In this document: positions 43,297 through 51,629 of the stretch, piece after piece
Layout of the letters: the number at the start of each line of letters is the position of its first letter
Position numbering within the stretch: position 1 is the stretch's first letter
NCBI GenBank assembly: GCA_949299515.1
Contig: CASGAP010000004.1
Coordinates: 62,001-126,000, forward strand
Length of the DNA: 64,000 nucleotides
Source of the DNA: an uncultured Desulfovibrionaceae bacterium
Lineage (GTDB): Bacteria > Desulfobacterota > Desulfovibrionia > Desulfovibrionales > Desulfovibrionaceae
Direction: 5' to 3'
Notes under the pieces: model-generated
Database searches by the model: none
Seen by the model: the letters and a program-made list of their open reading frames with translations, nothing else
What the model was told of the DNA's origin: nothing
Made by a program: the position numbers and the translations under genes

Positions 43297-43902
43297 TTAT
43301 GCGGATTCTTTATAGGGCTGTACCCACAGCTCCTGCATTTTCTGCACGGAAAGGGCAAACACCTGCCTAAGCTGTTCACAGGTTACAGGAGCAACCGTAT
43401 TGTTTTTAAGCACCCATTCGATTTTTGCCTGCCCCGAAATTTCTGCCGCCTCCAAAACAGCGGATATGCGGCGCTGGGCGTCTTCGTTGCCGTCAAAAAC
43501 CATGCCGTCCACTTCCACGGCGATATTCTGCACAGCCTGTGCGCGTTCGGCTTTTGCGGCTTCAAGCCGTTCTTTTTCGATTTGCTCCTGCGGCTTGGCA
43601 GGCCGTTCAAGCAGTGCACCGTCAGGCAGTGCGCCAAGTTCTTTCATTTCACGGGCAGGCGCTTCCCACGTGTCAGCGGGAAGCCAATATTCCGTGCCGC
43701 GGTTGTCCTCAACGTATTCCCACGCCATGCCGTTCCAGCAGCGGGCAAATCCGTCTTTTTCTTCGGGAGGCGGCGTAAAAGTGGCATTTCTCGGCAAAAG
43801 AAAAACTTCTTTGCCTTGTTTTTTGCTTTCTAACGGATCAGGCTGCGCCGTGCCCTGCCCGATAAATTCGCTTGTATCCGCTGTATAAGAATAATAAATC
43901 AT
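43297..43902 (-). CDS. Phage tail-fibre assembly/DUF4376-like protein
   Basis: 201 residues. The N-terminal half carries YVEDNRGTEYWLPADTWEAPAREMKELGALPDGALLERPAKP, a pattern of tail-fibre assembly proteins. The C-terminal half (VEVDGMVFDGNEDAQRRISAVLEAAEISGQAKIEWVLKNNTVAPVT) is the DUF4376 type, found next to tail fibres. Stands 10 bp after the tail fibre gene. A structural or chaperone role in fibre assembly is likely. Confidence 0.75.
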   Translation of the reverse strand: MIYYSYTADTSEFIGQGTAQPDPLESKKQGKEVFLLPRNATFTPPPEEKDGFARCWNGMAWEYVEDNRGTEYWLPADTWEAPAREMKELGALPDGALLERPAKPQEQIEKERLEAAKAERAQAVQNIAVEVDGMVFDGNEDAQRRISAVLEAAEISGQAKIEWVLKNNTVAPVTCEQLRQVFALSVQKMQELWVQPYKESA

Positions 43903-43911
43903 ATCAACCTC

Positions 43912-45123
43912 TTAATATTTGATAAACACATTCAAAGCTACGGCAGGCGGCTGCACGGTATTTGAATTACCGTAAATAGCGTTTGAGCGAGAGGCTGAAA
44001 AACCCAATTGGGGCCCTCCGTTTGCCCCCCCTAACCAATATGCCGCGCCTGACGCCGAATAAAAAGCCCCAGTTACAATATTATTCGTTACCATCTGGGC
44101 AGTACCTTTAATATCCGGCAAACCAGCCTCTTTCACGCTTCCCAAATCACCGTCTTTTCCCTGAACGGCCCCTTGAATAAAGCGGCCGCGCAAATCGGGC
44201 AGACCGAATGTCGTGCTTCCGTCGCCGTCGCCGAATGTTGTTCCTATGACAGCAAACAAGTCCGCATAGGTTTCACGGCTTACGGCCGAACCGTCGCAAA
44301 GCAGAAAGCCGTCCAAAGCGTTTTTAAAAGAAATTTTAAAATCACCGCTGAAAAAAGCCTGTTCCAAAACCAAGGTCTGCAGTGCCGCCGTATTGTCCGC
44401 AATATCCGAAGCATTTTGCGCTATCTGCACAGCCAAATCGTTTTTAAGCGCAAGCCTGCCTGTTTCGTCCACCTGCAAAGTTGCCCTGTCTATGCTGACT
44501 TTGCCTGCAGTTTCGTACCCCGCAAAGGGAATAACCTCATTGGCGATTTTCGCCCAGGTTTTTGCGCTTTTGCTGTCAGGGTCGGCGGGATCGGGACTGG
44601 TGTCGCTTTCTGCCCAGGCTCTGGCGGCAGCCGCGCTTGTATCCGATGACGCAGCATTTTCTTCTGCGGCAGCCGCAAGCGCCGCGGCTTCGTCACGGGC
44701 ATGAAACAGTTCCTGCAAAAGATTGGATACGTCCCGCGTATCGGTAATATCTGTTTTCAGCGCACGGCTTATGGCCTCGTCAAGCTGCTGTATCTGCATG
44801 ACGATACGGTCAAAACCGTCACGCTCCAGCACCTCCGGGTGAAAGGCTCCCGCATTTTCCAAATCCACTATCTGCGTCAGGGGAACTTTACGGTACACTG
44901 TCAGGGTTTCGCCTGTTTTAAGCGGTTCGCCGACAAGAGGATACGTGAAAATTTTCCGCTCTAAATCCACAGAAAAATTACTGGTAACATCTTCTAGTTC
45001 CAATCCTTTTTTAACAACGGCAAAAATATGCGCCTTGTCTGCCGCATAAAATGGCAAAGGAAATTCCGTGGCAAGCCCGTTTCCCTCATACTGTTTTTTG
45101 CTCAGCGTGCTTGCTATTGTCAT
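43912..45123 (-). CDS. Phage tail fibre protein with collar domain
   Basis: 403 residues. About 1-135: T7-like tail-fibre N-terminal domain that attaches to the tail (EGNGLATEFPLPFYAADKAHIFAVVKKG). About 140-250: Ala/Glu-rich coiled shaft. About 255-330: phage tail collar domain (FLLCDGSAVSRETYADLFAVIGTTFGDGDGSTTFGLPDLRGRFIQG). The last 70 residues are Gly/Ser/Asn-rich and probably bind the receptor. No C-type lectin fold and no variable-repeat signature are seen, so it does not look like a diversity-generating target. Confidence 0.85.
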   Translation of the reverse strand: MTIASTLSKKQYEGNGLATEFPLPFYAADKAHIFAVVKKGLELEDVTSNFSVDLERKIFTYPLVGEPLKTGETLTVYRKVPLTQIVDLENAGAFHPEVLERDGFDRIVMQIQQLDEAISRALKTDITDTRDVSNLLQELFHARDEAAALAAAAEENAASSDTSAAAARAWAESDTSPDPADPDSKSAKTWAKIANEVIPFAGYETAGKVSIDRATLQVDETGRLALKNDLAVQIAQNASDIADNTAALQTLVLEQAFFSGDFKISFKNALDGFLLCDGSAVSRETYADLFAVIGTTFGDGDGSTTFGLPDLRGRFIQGAVQGKDGDLGSVKEAGLPDIKGTAQMVTNNIVTGAFYSASGAAYWLGGANGGPQLGFSASRSNAIYGNSNTVQPPAVALNVFIKY

Positions 45124-45132
45124 ACCGTCTCC

Positions 45133-45684
45133 TTAAAAATAATTGGGTCCGCTTTTCATACTGCCTGCTTTGGGTTTTGCGGCAGTATCCGCACCGCCTC
45201 CGGAAAATGCCGAACCTAAGGAAGAACTTATGGAACCGATTCCCGAAAAAACGGTGTCTGCCGCCGTAAAAGGATTGCCGTATCCAGCAGAACCGAGATA
45301 GTTCTGCGCCTGCCGCTCATAATTCTGCGCCGTGCGCCGGGCGTTTTCGCCTGCTTCCTGCGCCGCCTGCTCTCCCTGTTCCACCATATCCGCAAGCACC
45401 TGCAAAGGACTGCCGCCTGCCAGCGACACATTGCCCGCCCCGTACTGCACGGCCTTTTGACTTTGCAGGGCTTTTTGCTCCAGGCGTATCTTTTCTTTTT
45501 CCTTTTCGCCGTCTGCAAGCGCCTGCCTTGCATTCTGCCGCGCAATTTCCGCATTCTGCGCTGCCTGTGCCTGCGCCTGCCGCGCCTGCTCCGCCTGATT
45601 TTTTTGATTTGCCAAAGAATTTGCCATGCCAAGGGCGGAACCCAGCACGCTTATACCCGTCATAACCGTAGTTGGTACGCACAT
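45133..45684 (-). CDS. Internal virion protein (T7 gp14-like)
   Basis: 183 residues. N-terminal hydrophobic helix (MTGISVLGSALGMANSLAN) followed by a long Gln/Ala-rich coiled coil (NQAEQARQAQAQAAQNAEIARQNARQALADGEKEKEKIRLEQ) and a Gly/Ser-rich tail. This composition and its place between tail tubular B and the fibre fit T7 gp14-like channel proteins ejected with the DNA. Only one such protein is seen; T7 has two larger additional internal proteins that are absent. Confidence 0.7.
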   Translation of the reverse strand: MCVPTTVMTGISVLGSALGMANSLANQKNQAEQARQAQAQAAQNAEIARQNARQALADGEKEKEKIRLEQKALQSQKAVQYGAGNVSLAGGSPLQVLADMVEQGEQAAQEAGENARRTAQNYERQAQNYLGSAGYGNPFTAADTVFSGIGSISSSLGSAFSGGGADTAAKPKAGSMKSGPNYF

Positions 45685-45687
45685 ATT

Positions 45688-46305
45688 TTATCCTTTTTTG
45701 TTTGCCTCAAGCATTTGTTCCGTAATATAAAACCGTTTGAAAAGCGCCCTGTCCGCACCGACGCGCACACAATCCTCCTGCACATGAAAGCCCAGAAACC
45801 TTACCAGTCTGAACGTCCGGCCATGCCAAGCAGCGGCTATGTTAAACAGCACGGGACAGCGCCGCAGGGCACGGCGCATAACGGTTTTGCCGTACTGCAC
45901 CAAAAAACGGCGATGATCTGCCAGACTTTCGCCAGCAAACCAAATTTCGCCCGCCGACGCCCCCATATCCCCTACCGGGTTTATGCCGCCCATGCCGAGT
46001 ACGCGCACAGTCCCGAACGGATCGTGAAAAAGCAGAAAATAGGCTTCGCCGCGTCCCTCATACACAAACGACAGGACTTTTTTCAGAAGATCCCGCACGC
46101 TGGCATGATAGAGCAGCCACGCCTCGCAGATTTCGTCGGCGCTGACCGCGTCAAGACAGTCCTCGAAATATTCCTGCACCGTTTCCCGATCGGCAGGAAC
46201 AAGCTCATAATTGCCGTAGCGGCCGCCAAGGTTTGAACTTTCCGTATCTTCTGCCAAAACCGCGGCACACGGTTTTTTTGGATTTTGTGACATATTTTTT
46301 TTCAT
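45688..46305 (-). CDS. GNAT-like protein in the virion module
   Basis: 205 residues from ATG 46305, which overlaps the tail tubular B stop in an ATGA. The core (YFLLFHDPFGTVRVLGMGGINPVGDMGASAGEIWFAGES and VLFNIAAAWHGRTFRLVRFLGFHVQE) resembles an N-acetyltransferase fold, with the RFLGF element matching RRLGF of the second GNAT-like phage protein (53651-54313). Similar proteins occur in podovirus structural operons. Acetyl-CoA binding motif R-x-x-G-x-A is not seen, so activity is doubtful. Confidence 0.65.
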   Translation of the reverse strand: MKKNMSQNPKKPCAAVLAEDTESSNLGGRYGNYELVPADRETVQEYFEDCLDAVSADEICEAWLLYHASVRDLLKKVLSFVYEGRGEAYFLLFHDPFGTVRVLGMGGINPVGDMGASAGEIWFAGESLADHRRFLVQYGKTVMRRALRRCPVLFNIAAAWHGRTFRLVRFLGFHVQEDCVRVGADRALFKRFYITEQMLEANKKG

Positions 46306-48461
46306 TGCAGTCCGACCCCCACTTCCGGAAGCAGCGCCAGCACCGTAAGCGGCAGAGGCTGATCGCTCATAATGCAGGCGTAATTTTGATTGGCGTAGCC
46401 CTGCGTCAGATGAATAAAAGCATAATCCGTCTGCAGATTCACGCCCTGTCCCGGCTTTTCGGCACGCCGCCACTTCACTTCGTCCATATGCACAAAATCG
46501 GCGCCTATCTTGGCAAAATTGGTATTGCGGAAATACACCCCGATTTTTTGGATATGCTTGCGCCTGCCGAGCGTACTGCCGTACTGTCCCTGCGCCTCCA
46601 AAGGCATACTTTTCAGCTTCGCCGTATACGCCAGCCCCACGACCACATTTTCCGCATAATATCCCAAATCTATGCCTATGCCGCTTTTTTCGCCGTCTTC
46701 GTCCGCATAGCGGATTTCGCGCACGGTCTGCGGCGGACAGACCGCGCCGTCGGCGGCAATGACGGCTTCTTTGCCCAAAAGATGATCCAGGCCGACGACA
46801 TAGCGGATTTTTTTGTTTTCATGCTCCGCAGCCGCGTAAGAAAGAGCGCAGTCCGCATAAAAAAACGGCATTTGCGCCCCGTCGGCGGAAACGGGGTTCT
46901 GTCCCGTATTCTGCCCGACATTCTGGCAGACGGCATTTTCCATGCGTTCGAGAAAACAGCGCGTCTGCCCCCGCACGTCCCGTTCCGTCACGCAGAAAAG
47001 CTCGTCGGCGTCGGAACCGGGCAAAGCGCAGACCGCCAAAAATTTTCCCTGCGTCATATGCCTGTGCCAGGCAAACACTTCATGTTCGCGCAAAAAAGTA
47101 TGGCCGAGCAGCATACCGTCGTCGCGCACGCACCAAATCACGGAATCCGGGCTTTGCTGATATGTCCAGTCCGTAACGGAATGATTTTCGAACAAATGCC
47201 CCGCCAGCACCGCATGGTCGGAACCGGAATAGGAATCCGAACCGAAATCATACATCAGATCCCGCAGTTCCCTGTGCGTTCTGTTGATATGCAGCACGCT
47301 GTTGCCCACAATGAGCGCAGGCAGGGAACTGGAACCGCGGTAAGACTGCGGCACAAGCGAAATGTCCTGCGCCGTCACCGCGCCGCCCGCACTTTTGACT
47401 TCCCATTCCGTGCCGCCCGTGCCCACCAGCAGGGTACGCAGGGAAACAAGCCAGTTTATGCGCGAAACCTCGTTGCCCGCTATGCTTATTTCCATGGCAT
47501 CGTCCGCACGCACGGGCGACGAGCGCGTAAAAGACTCAAAATTGCCCGTGCGCGAAAACCACAGCGTCTGCGGCCTGCTTTTGGAACCGGCAAAAACCAG
47601 CCGCTGCTGGTAAAAACACACGCAGCCAGGATAATTGTTTTCCGAAAACGGCATATACGCCTCGGGCGGACATTCCGTCATGTCGGGCGCAATGTTTTTG
47701 GCGTCGAAGCTTGTGTTCAGGCTGCTGCCGATATAGCCGTACTTGCCGTTTTTCTCCTGATAAATGCGGTACTCCGTCGCCTTTTCGCAGGCCTGCCAGC
47801 TAAGCTTGGGATAGCAGGTCTGCCTGAGATTTTCCGGCCCCGATACGGAACAGGGAGCGCAGGCAAGACTTTCCTCGCCGCTTTCGCTCACCTGCGTCAC
47901 GACAAAGAGCCAGTCTCTCCTGCCGCTGCCGTCGCTGTTTTTTTCGCCGTCCGTGCGCACGTCGTACAATACGGCCGCAAGCCCCTCGGGCGGCGGTACC
48001 TTGGGACTGAAGTCCACTTCTTCCAATGTCCATTCGTTATGGGCAAAGCGGGACAGCTTATAGGGCGGAAAATCTTCACTGACCAGATAAACCACGTCCG
48101 CGCTCTGCACAAAACCCATTTTTTTCGCCGTTTCATAGCCGAAAGGCGTTTCTATGGAGTAGGGATTTCCCTGCGCGTCAAGCACCTGCCCGTCCCTGGC
48201 AAAAACTGCCAGCCTTTTTTCCGTCCAGGCCAGCACATAGGTTTCGCTCGGAGAAAAAACAAAGGGCATAAGCCGCGCCCTGCCCGGCAGTTCGGCAAGA
48301 AAACGCAGGCCGCCGCGCTTGCTTGCCCCGCCGTGGGGGTGAACCAGCATATTTTCCAGTTCGCTGCACCCTGTCTGATACCGCGTCAAATCCACGCGCA
48401 CCGCCAAGGAAGGCGACAGCTCGCCCGCCGTAAAACTGCTCTGAAAACCGTAAAATGCCAT
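46302..48461 (-). CDS. Tail tubular protein B (T7 gp12-like)
   Basis: 719 residues from ATG 48461, overlapping the tail tubular A stop (TAATG). N-terminus FYGFQSSFTAGELSPSLAVRVDLTRYQTGCSELENMLVHPHGGASKRGGLRFLA is the typical gp12-like start, followed by beta-rich repeats. It forms the nozzle of the short tail. One of the largest genes in the cluster. Confidence 0.85.
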   Translation of the reverse strand: MAFYGFQSSFTAGELSPSLAVRVDLTRYQTGCSELENMLVHPHGGASKRGGLRFLAELPGRARLMPFVFSPSETYVLAWTEKRLAVFARDGQVLDAQGNPYSIETPFGYETAKKMGFVQSADVVYLVSEDFPPYKLSRFAHNEWTLEEVDFSPKVPPPEGLAAVLYDVRTDGEKNSDGSGRRDWLFVVTQVSESGEESLACAPCSVSGPENLRQTCYPKLSWQACEKATEYRIYQEKNGKYGYIGSSLNTSFDAKNIAPDMTECPPEAYMPFSENNYPGCVCFYQQRLVFAGSKSRPQTLWFSRTGNFESFTRSSPVRADDAMEISIAGNEVSRINWLVSLRTLLVGTGGTEWEVKSAGGAVTAQDISLVPQSYRGSSSLPALIVGNSVLHINRTHRELRDLMYDFGSDSYSGSDHAVLAGHLFENHSVTDWTYQQSPDSVIWCVRDDGMLLGHTFLREHEVFAWHRHMTQGKFLAVCALPGSDADELFCVTERDVRGQTRCFLERMENAVCQNVGQNTGQNPVSADGAQMPFFYADCALSYAAAEHENKKIRYVVGLDHLLGKEAVIAADGAVCPPQTVREIRYADEDGEKSGIGIDLGYYAENVVVGLAYTAKLKSMPLEAQGQYGSTLGRRKHIQKIGVYFRNTNFAKIGADFVHMDEVKWRRAEKPGQGVNLQTDYAFIHLTQGYANQNYACIMSDQPLPLTVLALLPEVGVGLQ

Positions 48462-49108
48462 TATCTGCGTGCCTCCATATACGACGAAAAACGCACAAGC
48501 CCCGCGCTTTCGCGGCAATCCTGACTTTTGGCGCGGTCAAAGGCGGCCGCAGCCATGTTCTGCAAAGCCCGCACCGCGGAATAATCGCCGCCGAGACTAA
48601 GGCACAGCTCGGCCGCAAGCTGCCAGGCAAACGCATCGGCAAAAAGGCTGTCCCAAATGCCGGGATCGTCCGCATAGGCACAGCAGGTCAGCACCGCTTT
48701 GGCGCAGGGCGTTACGATAACCTTTGTGCCGTCCTGTATACGCTCCACAAAATACGGATAACTTGCGGCAGAACAGCCGCCCTTGGCTGCCTGCGCGGGA
48801 TTGACCGCCAAAATCTGCAGGCAGTCTTCGGGATACTGGTAATAAAACAAAGTCTGATAGCTGATATTGTCCTTCAGCGCGCCGCCGAGCGCCACTTCCG
48901 CCCCCGTGCCGAGCAGGGCAAGGGCGGTTTCCCGCACGGCAAACTGCCACGGATACGAACGCAGTGCCGAACGCAGCACATGGGGAAATTTTACGGCGCA
49001 CTGCCGCGCTTCCGCACTGGCCTCCCCCAGGCTGGTAATCTGGCTTATGCTGTGCCCGCCCGCACGGCTGAGCGCCAAATTGCAAATGTCTACTTGTGAA
49101 AAAGCCAT
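48461..49108 (-). CDS. Tail tubular protein A (T7 gp11-like)
   Basis: 215 residues from ATG 49108 (AGAGG upstream); a longer frame adds Cys/His-rich codons with no site. FSQVDICNLALSRAGGHSISQITSLGEASAEARQCAVKFPHVLRSALRSYPWQFA is a typical gp11-type adaptor start. It links the portal to the nozzle. Helical, with several cysteines that may be chance. Confidence 0.82.
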   Translation of the reverse strand: MAFSQVDICNLALSRAGGHSISQITSLGEASAEARQCAVKFPHVLRSALRSYPWQFAVRETALALLGTGAEVALGGALKDNISYQTLFYYQYPEDCLQILAVNPAQAAKGGCSAASYPYFVERIQDGTKVIVTPCAKAVLTCCAYADDPGIWDSLFADAFAWQLAAELCLSLGGDYSAVRALQNMAAAAFDRAKSQDCRESAGLVRFSSYMEARR

Positions 49109-49233
49109 GATGCCTCTTGCAAAATGCTGTGCGTGCAAATGCCCTGCACGGCAAAACATCTGCACGCAGACTGCGCCCGTGCCGCTTTATGCCGAAGCTG
49201 CGCAAAACGGCACGGACTGTTTTAATCCTGCCC

Positions 49234-50478
49234 CTAGCCTGCCTGACTTTGCCTGTCCGTCACAAGGGCGGCGGTTACGGCGCCTTTTGCCGCCGTTCCC
49301 TCAACCTCATAGCGCACGCGCAGCCAGTTGCCTGCCTTGGGCGGCAGGGAACCGAAGCCCACGGAACACGGCTTGGCAATTTCAGCGGGCGGCAAAACCG
49401 CGCTTGACATTATGGTCTGCCATTCCCCTTCTTCCGGCTGCGCTGCTTTTCTGCAGGACTGAATATGCACGGTAAGCGAGGTCAGCCCCTCAAAGCCTTC
49501 CGTCACCTGCACAAGCGGGAAAACGGGCATACCGAGAAAACGGGTTACGGGTCTGCCTTCGGCTTCATCTATGGAAAGCTGCACATTGGCTTTTTCCATG
49601 GCCATGATGTCCAGCACGGTTTTCACGTCCCTGTTCATGTACCAGGCCATTTTTGCCTTGTTGGCAGAAGGGATTTTATTTGCCGCCGCAATCATGAGAC
49701 GGATAAGGCTTGTGCCTGCGTTTTGGGTGGTGCCGTTGACAATGTCCGCAAAACTTGCGGTGTCGATGTTGCAGATACGCACCGCATAGCGCCAGTCGCG
49801 CAGGGAAAGGCCGCAGTCCCACTTGAAATGGCTGCGGTAGCCCTGATAATGGCCGCCGTTGTCGTCAAGCAGAGTCTGTTCGCCGAGGTCTTTTATCTGC
49901 AGACCGGCCTGAGAGCCCTTGGGGAAAATGCCGTGCAGGGTGTTTTCGCCCCAGCCGCACAGCCAAATGGACGTATTGGCATTGCCCCTGCCGCCGAAAT
50001 CCAGCACGTTTTCCGCGCAGTCAAAACCGGAAAGCGCATTGTAGCGCGGACTAAGCCCCATGAATTTCTGCGGTTCTTCGTGGGTGTTGCCGTAAAACAG
50101 GGTTTTTGCCATTTCCTGGTTCATGGCTTCCACAAAGCCCGATTCTTCGCTCATGCGCCAGTCGGCGGTGGCGCCGTTCAAATCCGCAAGGGATTTGTCC
50201 ACTTCCGCATAGGCTTCAAGCATACCGCAGGTATCGTCCACGGTTTTTGTCGTGCTTTTGCCCGGCTGGACGCCGTAATTCAAAAGGCGCCAGGTGGCGG
50301 CAGGCAGACCCGTGCGTATGGTGGTTCTGTGGCCCGTGGGCAGATTGCCCTCCAGCCAGAGCGCGTCTTCCAAAATTTCGTTGGTTTGGGACATAATTTC
50401 CACAAGTTTGGCGATTTTGCCCGTGCCGTCAAAGCGTTTTGCCGCATCAAGCAGGGTTACGGCCTGAGAAAGAGCCAT
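49234..50478 (-). CDS. Major capsid protein (BPP-1 Bbp17-like)
   Basis: 414 residues, with AAGGAG before ATG 50478. The segment SQTNEILEDALWLEGNLPTGHRTTIRTGLPAATWRLLNYGVQPGKST is the recognisable family signature of capsid proteins of BPP-1-like podoviruses. HK97-type fold is expected. About 330-414 is a beta-rich C-terminal addition (LTVHIQSCRKAAQPEEGEW...). Placed between scaffold and tail tubular A, as expected. Confidence 0.85.
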   Translation of the reverse strand: MALSQAVTLLDAAKRFDGTGKIAKLVEIMSQTNEILEDALWLEGNLPTGHRTTIRTGLPAATWRLLNYGVQPGKSTTKTVDDTCGMLEAYAEVDKSLADLNGATADWRMSEESGFVEAMNQEMAKTLFYGNTHEEPQKFMGLSPRYNALSGFDCAENVLDFGGRGNANTSIWLCGWGENTLHGIFPKGSQAGLQIKDLGEQTLLDDNGGHYQGYRSHFKWDCGLSLRDWRYAVRICNIDTASFADIVNGTTQNAGTSLIRLMIAAANKIPSANKAKMAWYMNRDVKTVLDIMAMEKANVQLSIDEAEGRPVTRFLGMPVFPLVQVTEGFEGLTSLTVHIQSCRKAAQPEEGEWQTIMSSAVLPPAEIAKPCSVGFGSLPPKAGNWLRVRYEVEGTAAKGAVTAALVTDRQSQAG

Positions 50479-50571
50479 ATATTCTCCTTTTTCGGTTGAC
50501 CGAAAAACACTCTTGTTTTTCGGGTTACGGTTTTAACAGTGTGTTATGCGGATTGTGCGCGCCGCATTTGC

Positions 50572-51225
50572 CTACGCGCGCCGCATGGACGGGTAAAACA
50601 GTTCCGCCGCGGAACGTTCGGGCTTTGCCCTTCCCGCGGAAGGCATATCTTTTTCCGCCAGCGCCCTGCCCACGCGGTACATAAAGCGCACGACTTCCGG
50701 GTGGGAACCGAAGCCCGTTTCGTTAAGGATTTTTGCAAGGGAACCGTCATCGAAGCGCAGAATTGCCGCGCGGGCATAGCGCATATTGTCGTGAAAACCC
50801 GTGCCGCCGTATTCGCCGTCCTCCTCGCAGGCACGGCACATGGCCTGCAGAAGCTCCGCCTGTTCGCGGCTTTGCTTTTTGCTTTGGTTCTGCACGTAGG
50901 TTTCGTAAAATTTCGCCATAAGCCGCGCATTTTCCAGACTCATTTTCTGCTCAAAGGCAAAACGGCGGAATTCGTCCACAAGCGCTTCGTCCACAGCGGT
51001 TTCCGGCGCAAAATGAAAAATATAATCCTGCGGGCTTTGCAGAAGTTCCGCCGCCTGCGCCAAAACAGCCCGCGCTTCCTCTGTTTTTGGCGCCGATTTT
51101 GCCCCGGCCGTATTTTCGGGCGCGTTTTCGGCCGTAAGCAGGGTTTTTGCCGCGCCGCCCGCCGACGCGGAATTTTCCGCCGCGCTCTTTTGCTGCGGAC
51201 GGATAATGATTTCAGTTTCTGCCAT
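50572..51225 (-). CDS. Scaffold-like protein
   Basis: 217 residues. Starts ATG 51225 in a TAATG overlap with the Bbp19-like gene. About 1-45: Ala/Glu-rich, disordered. About 45-190: helical, with the conserved FAFEQKMSLENARLMAKFYETYVQ and NETGFGSHPEVVRFMYRVGRALAEKDM elements seen in scaffolding proteins of podovirus modules. Assists capsid assembly. Direct upstream neighbour of the capsid gene. Confidence 0.7.
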   Translation of the reverse strand: MAETEIIIRPQQKSAAENSASAGGAAKTLLTAENAPENTAGAKSAPKTEEARAVLAQAAELLQSPQDYIFHFAPETAVDEALVDEFRRFAFEQKMSLENARLMAKFYETYVQNQSKKQSREQAELLQAMCRACEEDGEYGGTGFHDNMRYARAAILRFDDGSLAKILNETGFGSHPEVVRFMYRVGRALAEKDMPSAGRAKPERSAAELFYPSMRRA

Positions 51226-51629
51226 TACTGTTCTCCTTGTATCTGTATAATGTACTGCGGCCCCAGGGCATACAGCCTGCGGTACAGCATAAGCCCCATG
51301 CTGCGCCGCCCCTCGCAGTAGGCGTACAGCGCCTGACTGTTTACGGGCATGGACTCGAAAACCCCTGCCGTATCCAGCAGATATTTTAAAAAGCGCCTGC
51401 CCTGCGGCATTTTTGCCAATGTCAGCAAATCGCTTTGCAGCCGCCTGTCCGCGTCTTCGCCGTTTTCGGCATATTCCGAGTCTTCCCTGCCGTACAGCGC
51501 AGCAGACGCGGCCTGCGCGCCGCCGAAGCTGTCTAAGGAATCAAAAGAACCGAAAGTCCCGAAAGAATCGGAACCTGTTTCGCCGCTTTGCCCGTTTCGG
51601 GCGTTTTCCCGCCAAAAATCCTTATGCAC
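51225..51629 (-). CDS. Bbp19-like phage structural protein
   Basis: 134 residues from GTG 51629, which overlaps the portal stop by 8 bp (the same overlap as between lysozyme-like and terminase genes); a longer GTG-started frame is rejected. C-terminal LTLAKMPQGRRFLKYLLDTAGVFESMPVNSQALYAYCEGRRSMGLMLYRRLYAL is a recognisable short family found between portal and scaffold in BPP-1-like phages. Function unknown. The N-terminal ~50 residues are low-complexity (GTFGSFDSLDSFGG). Confidence 0.7.
   Translation of the reverse strand: MHKDFWRENARNGQSGETGSDSFGTFGSFDSLDSFGGAQAASAALYGREDSEYAENGEDADRRLQSDLLTLAKMPQGRRFLKYLLDTAGVFESMPVNSQALYAYCEGRRSMGLMLYRRLYALGPQYIIQIQGEQ

Noticed and set aside
43912..45123. 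Diversity-generating retroelement target in the tail fibre, as in phage BPP-1
   Set aside because: No reverse transcriptase, no Avd and no template repeat are seen, and the fibre tip is a collar/Gly-rich domain rather than a C-type lectin.
46233..48524. A 763-codon open frame on the plus strand opposite tail tubular B
   Set aside because: It is an antisense shadow: long open antisense frames are common opposite these GC-skewed codons, it has no start signal, and the minus-strand product is a recognisable virion protein.
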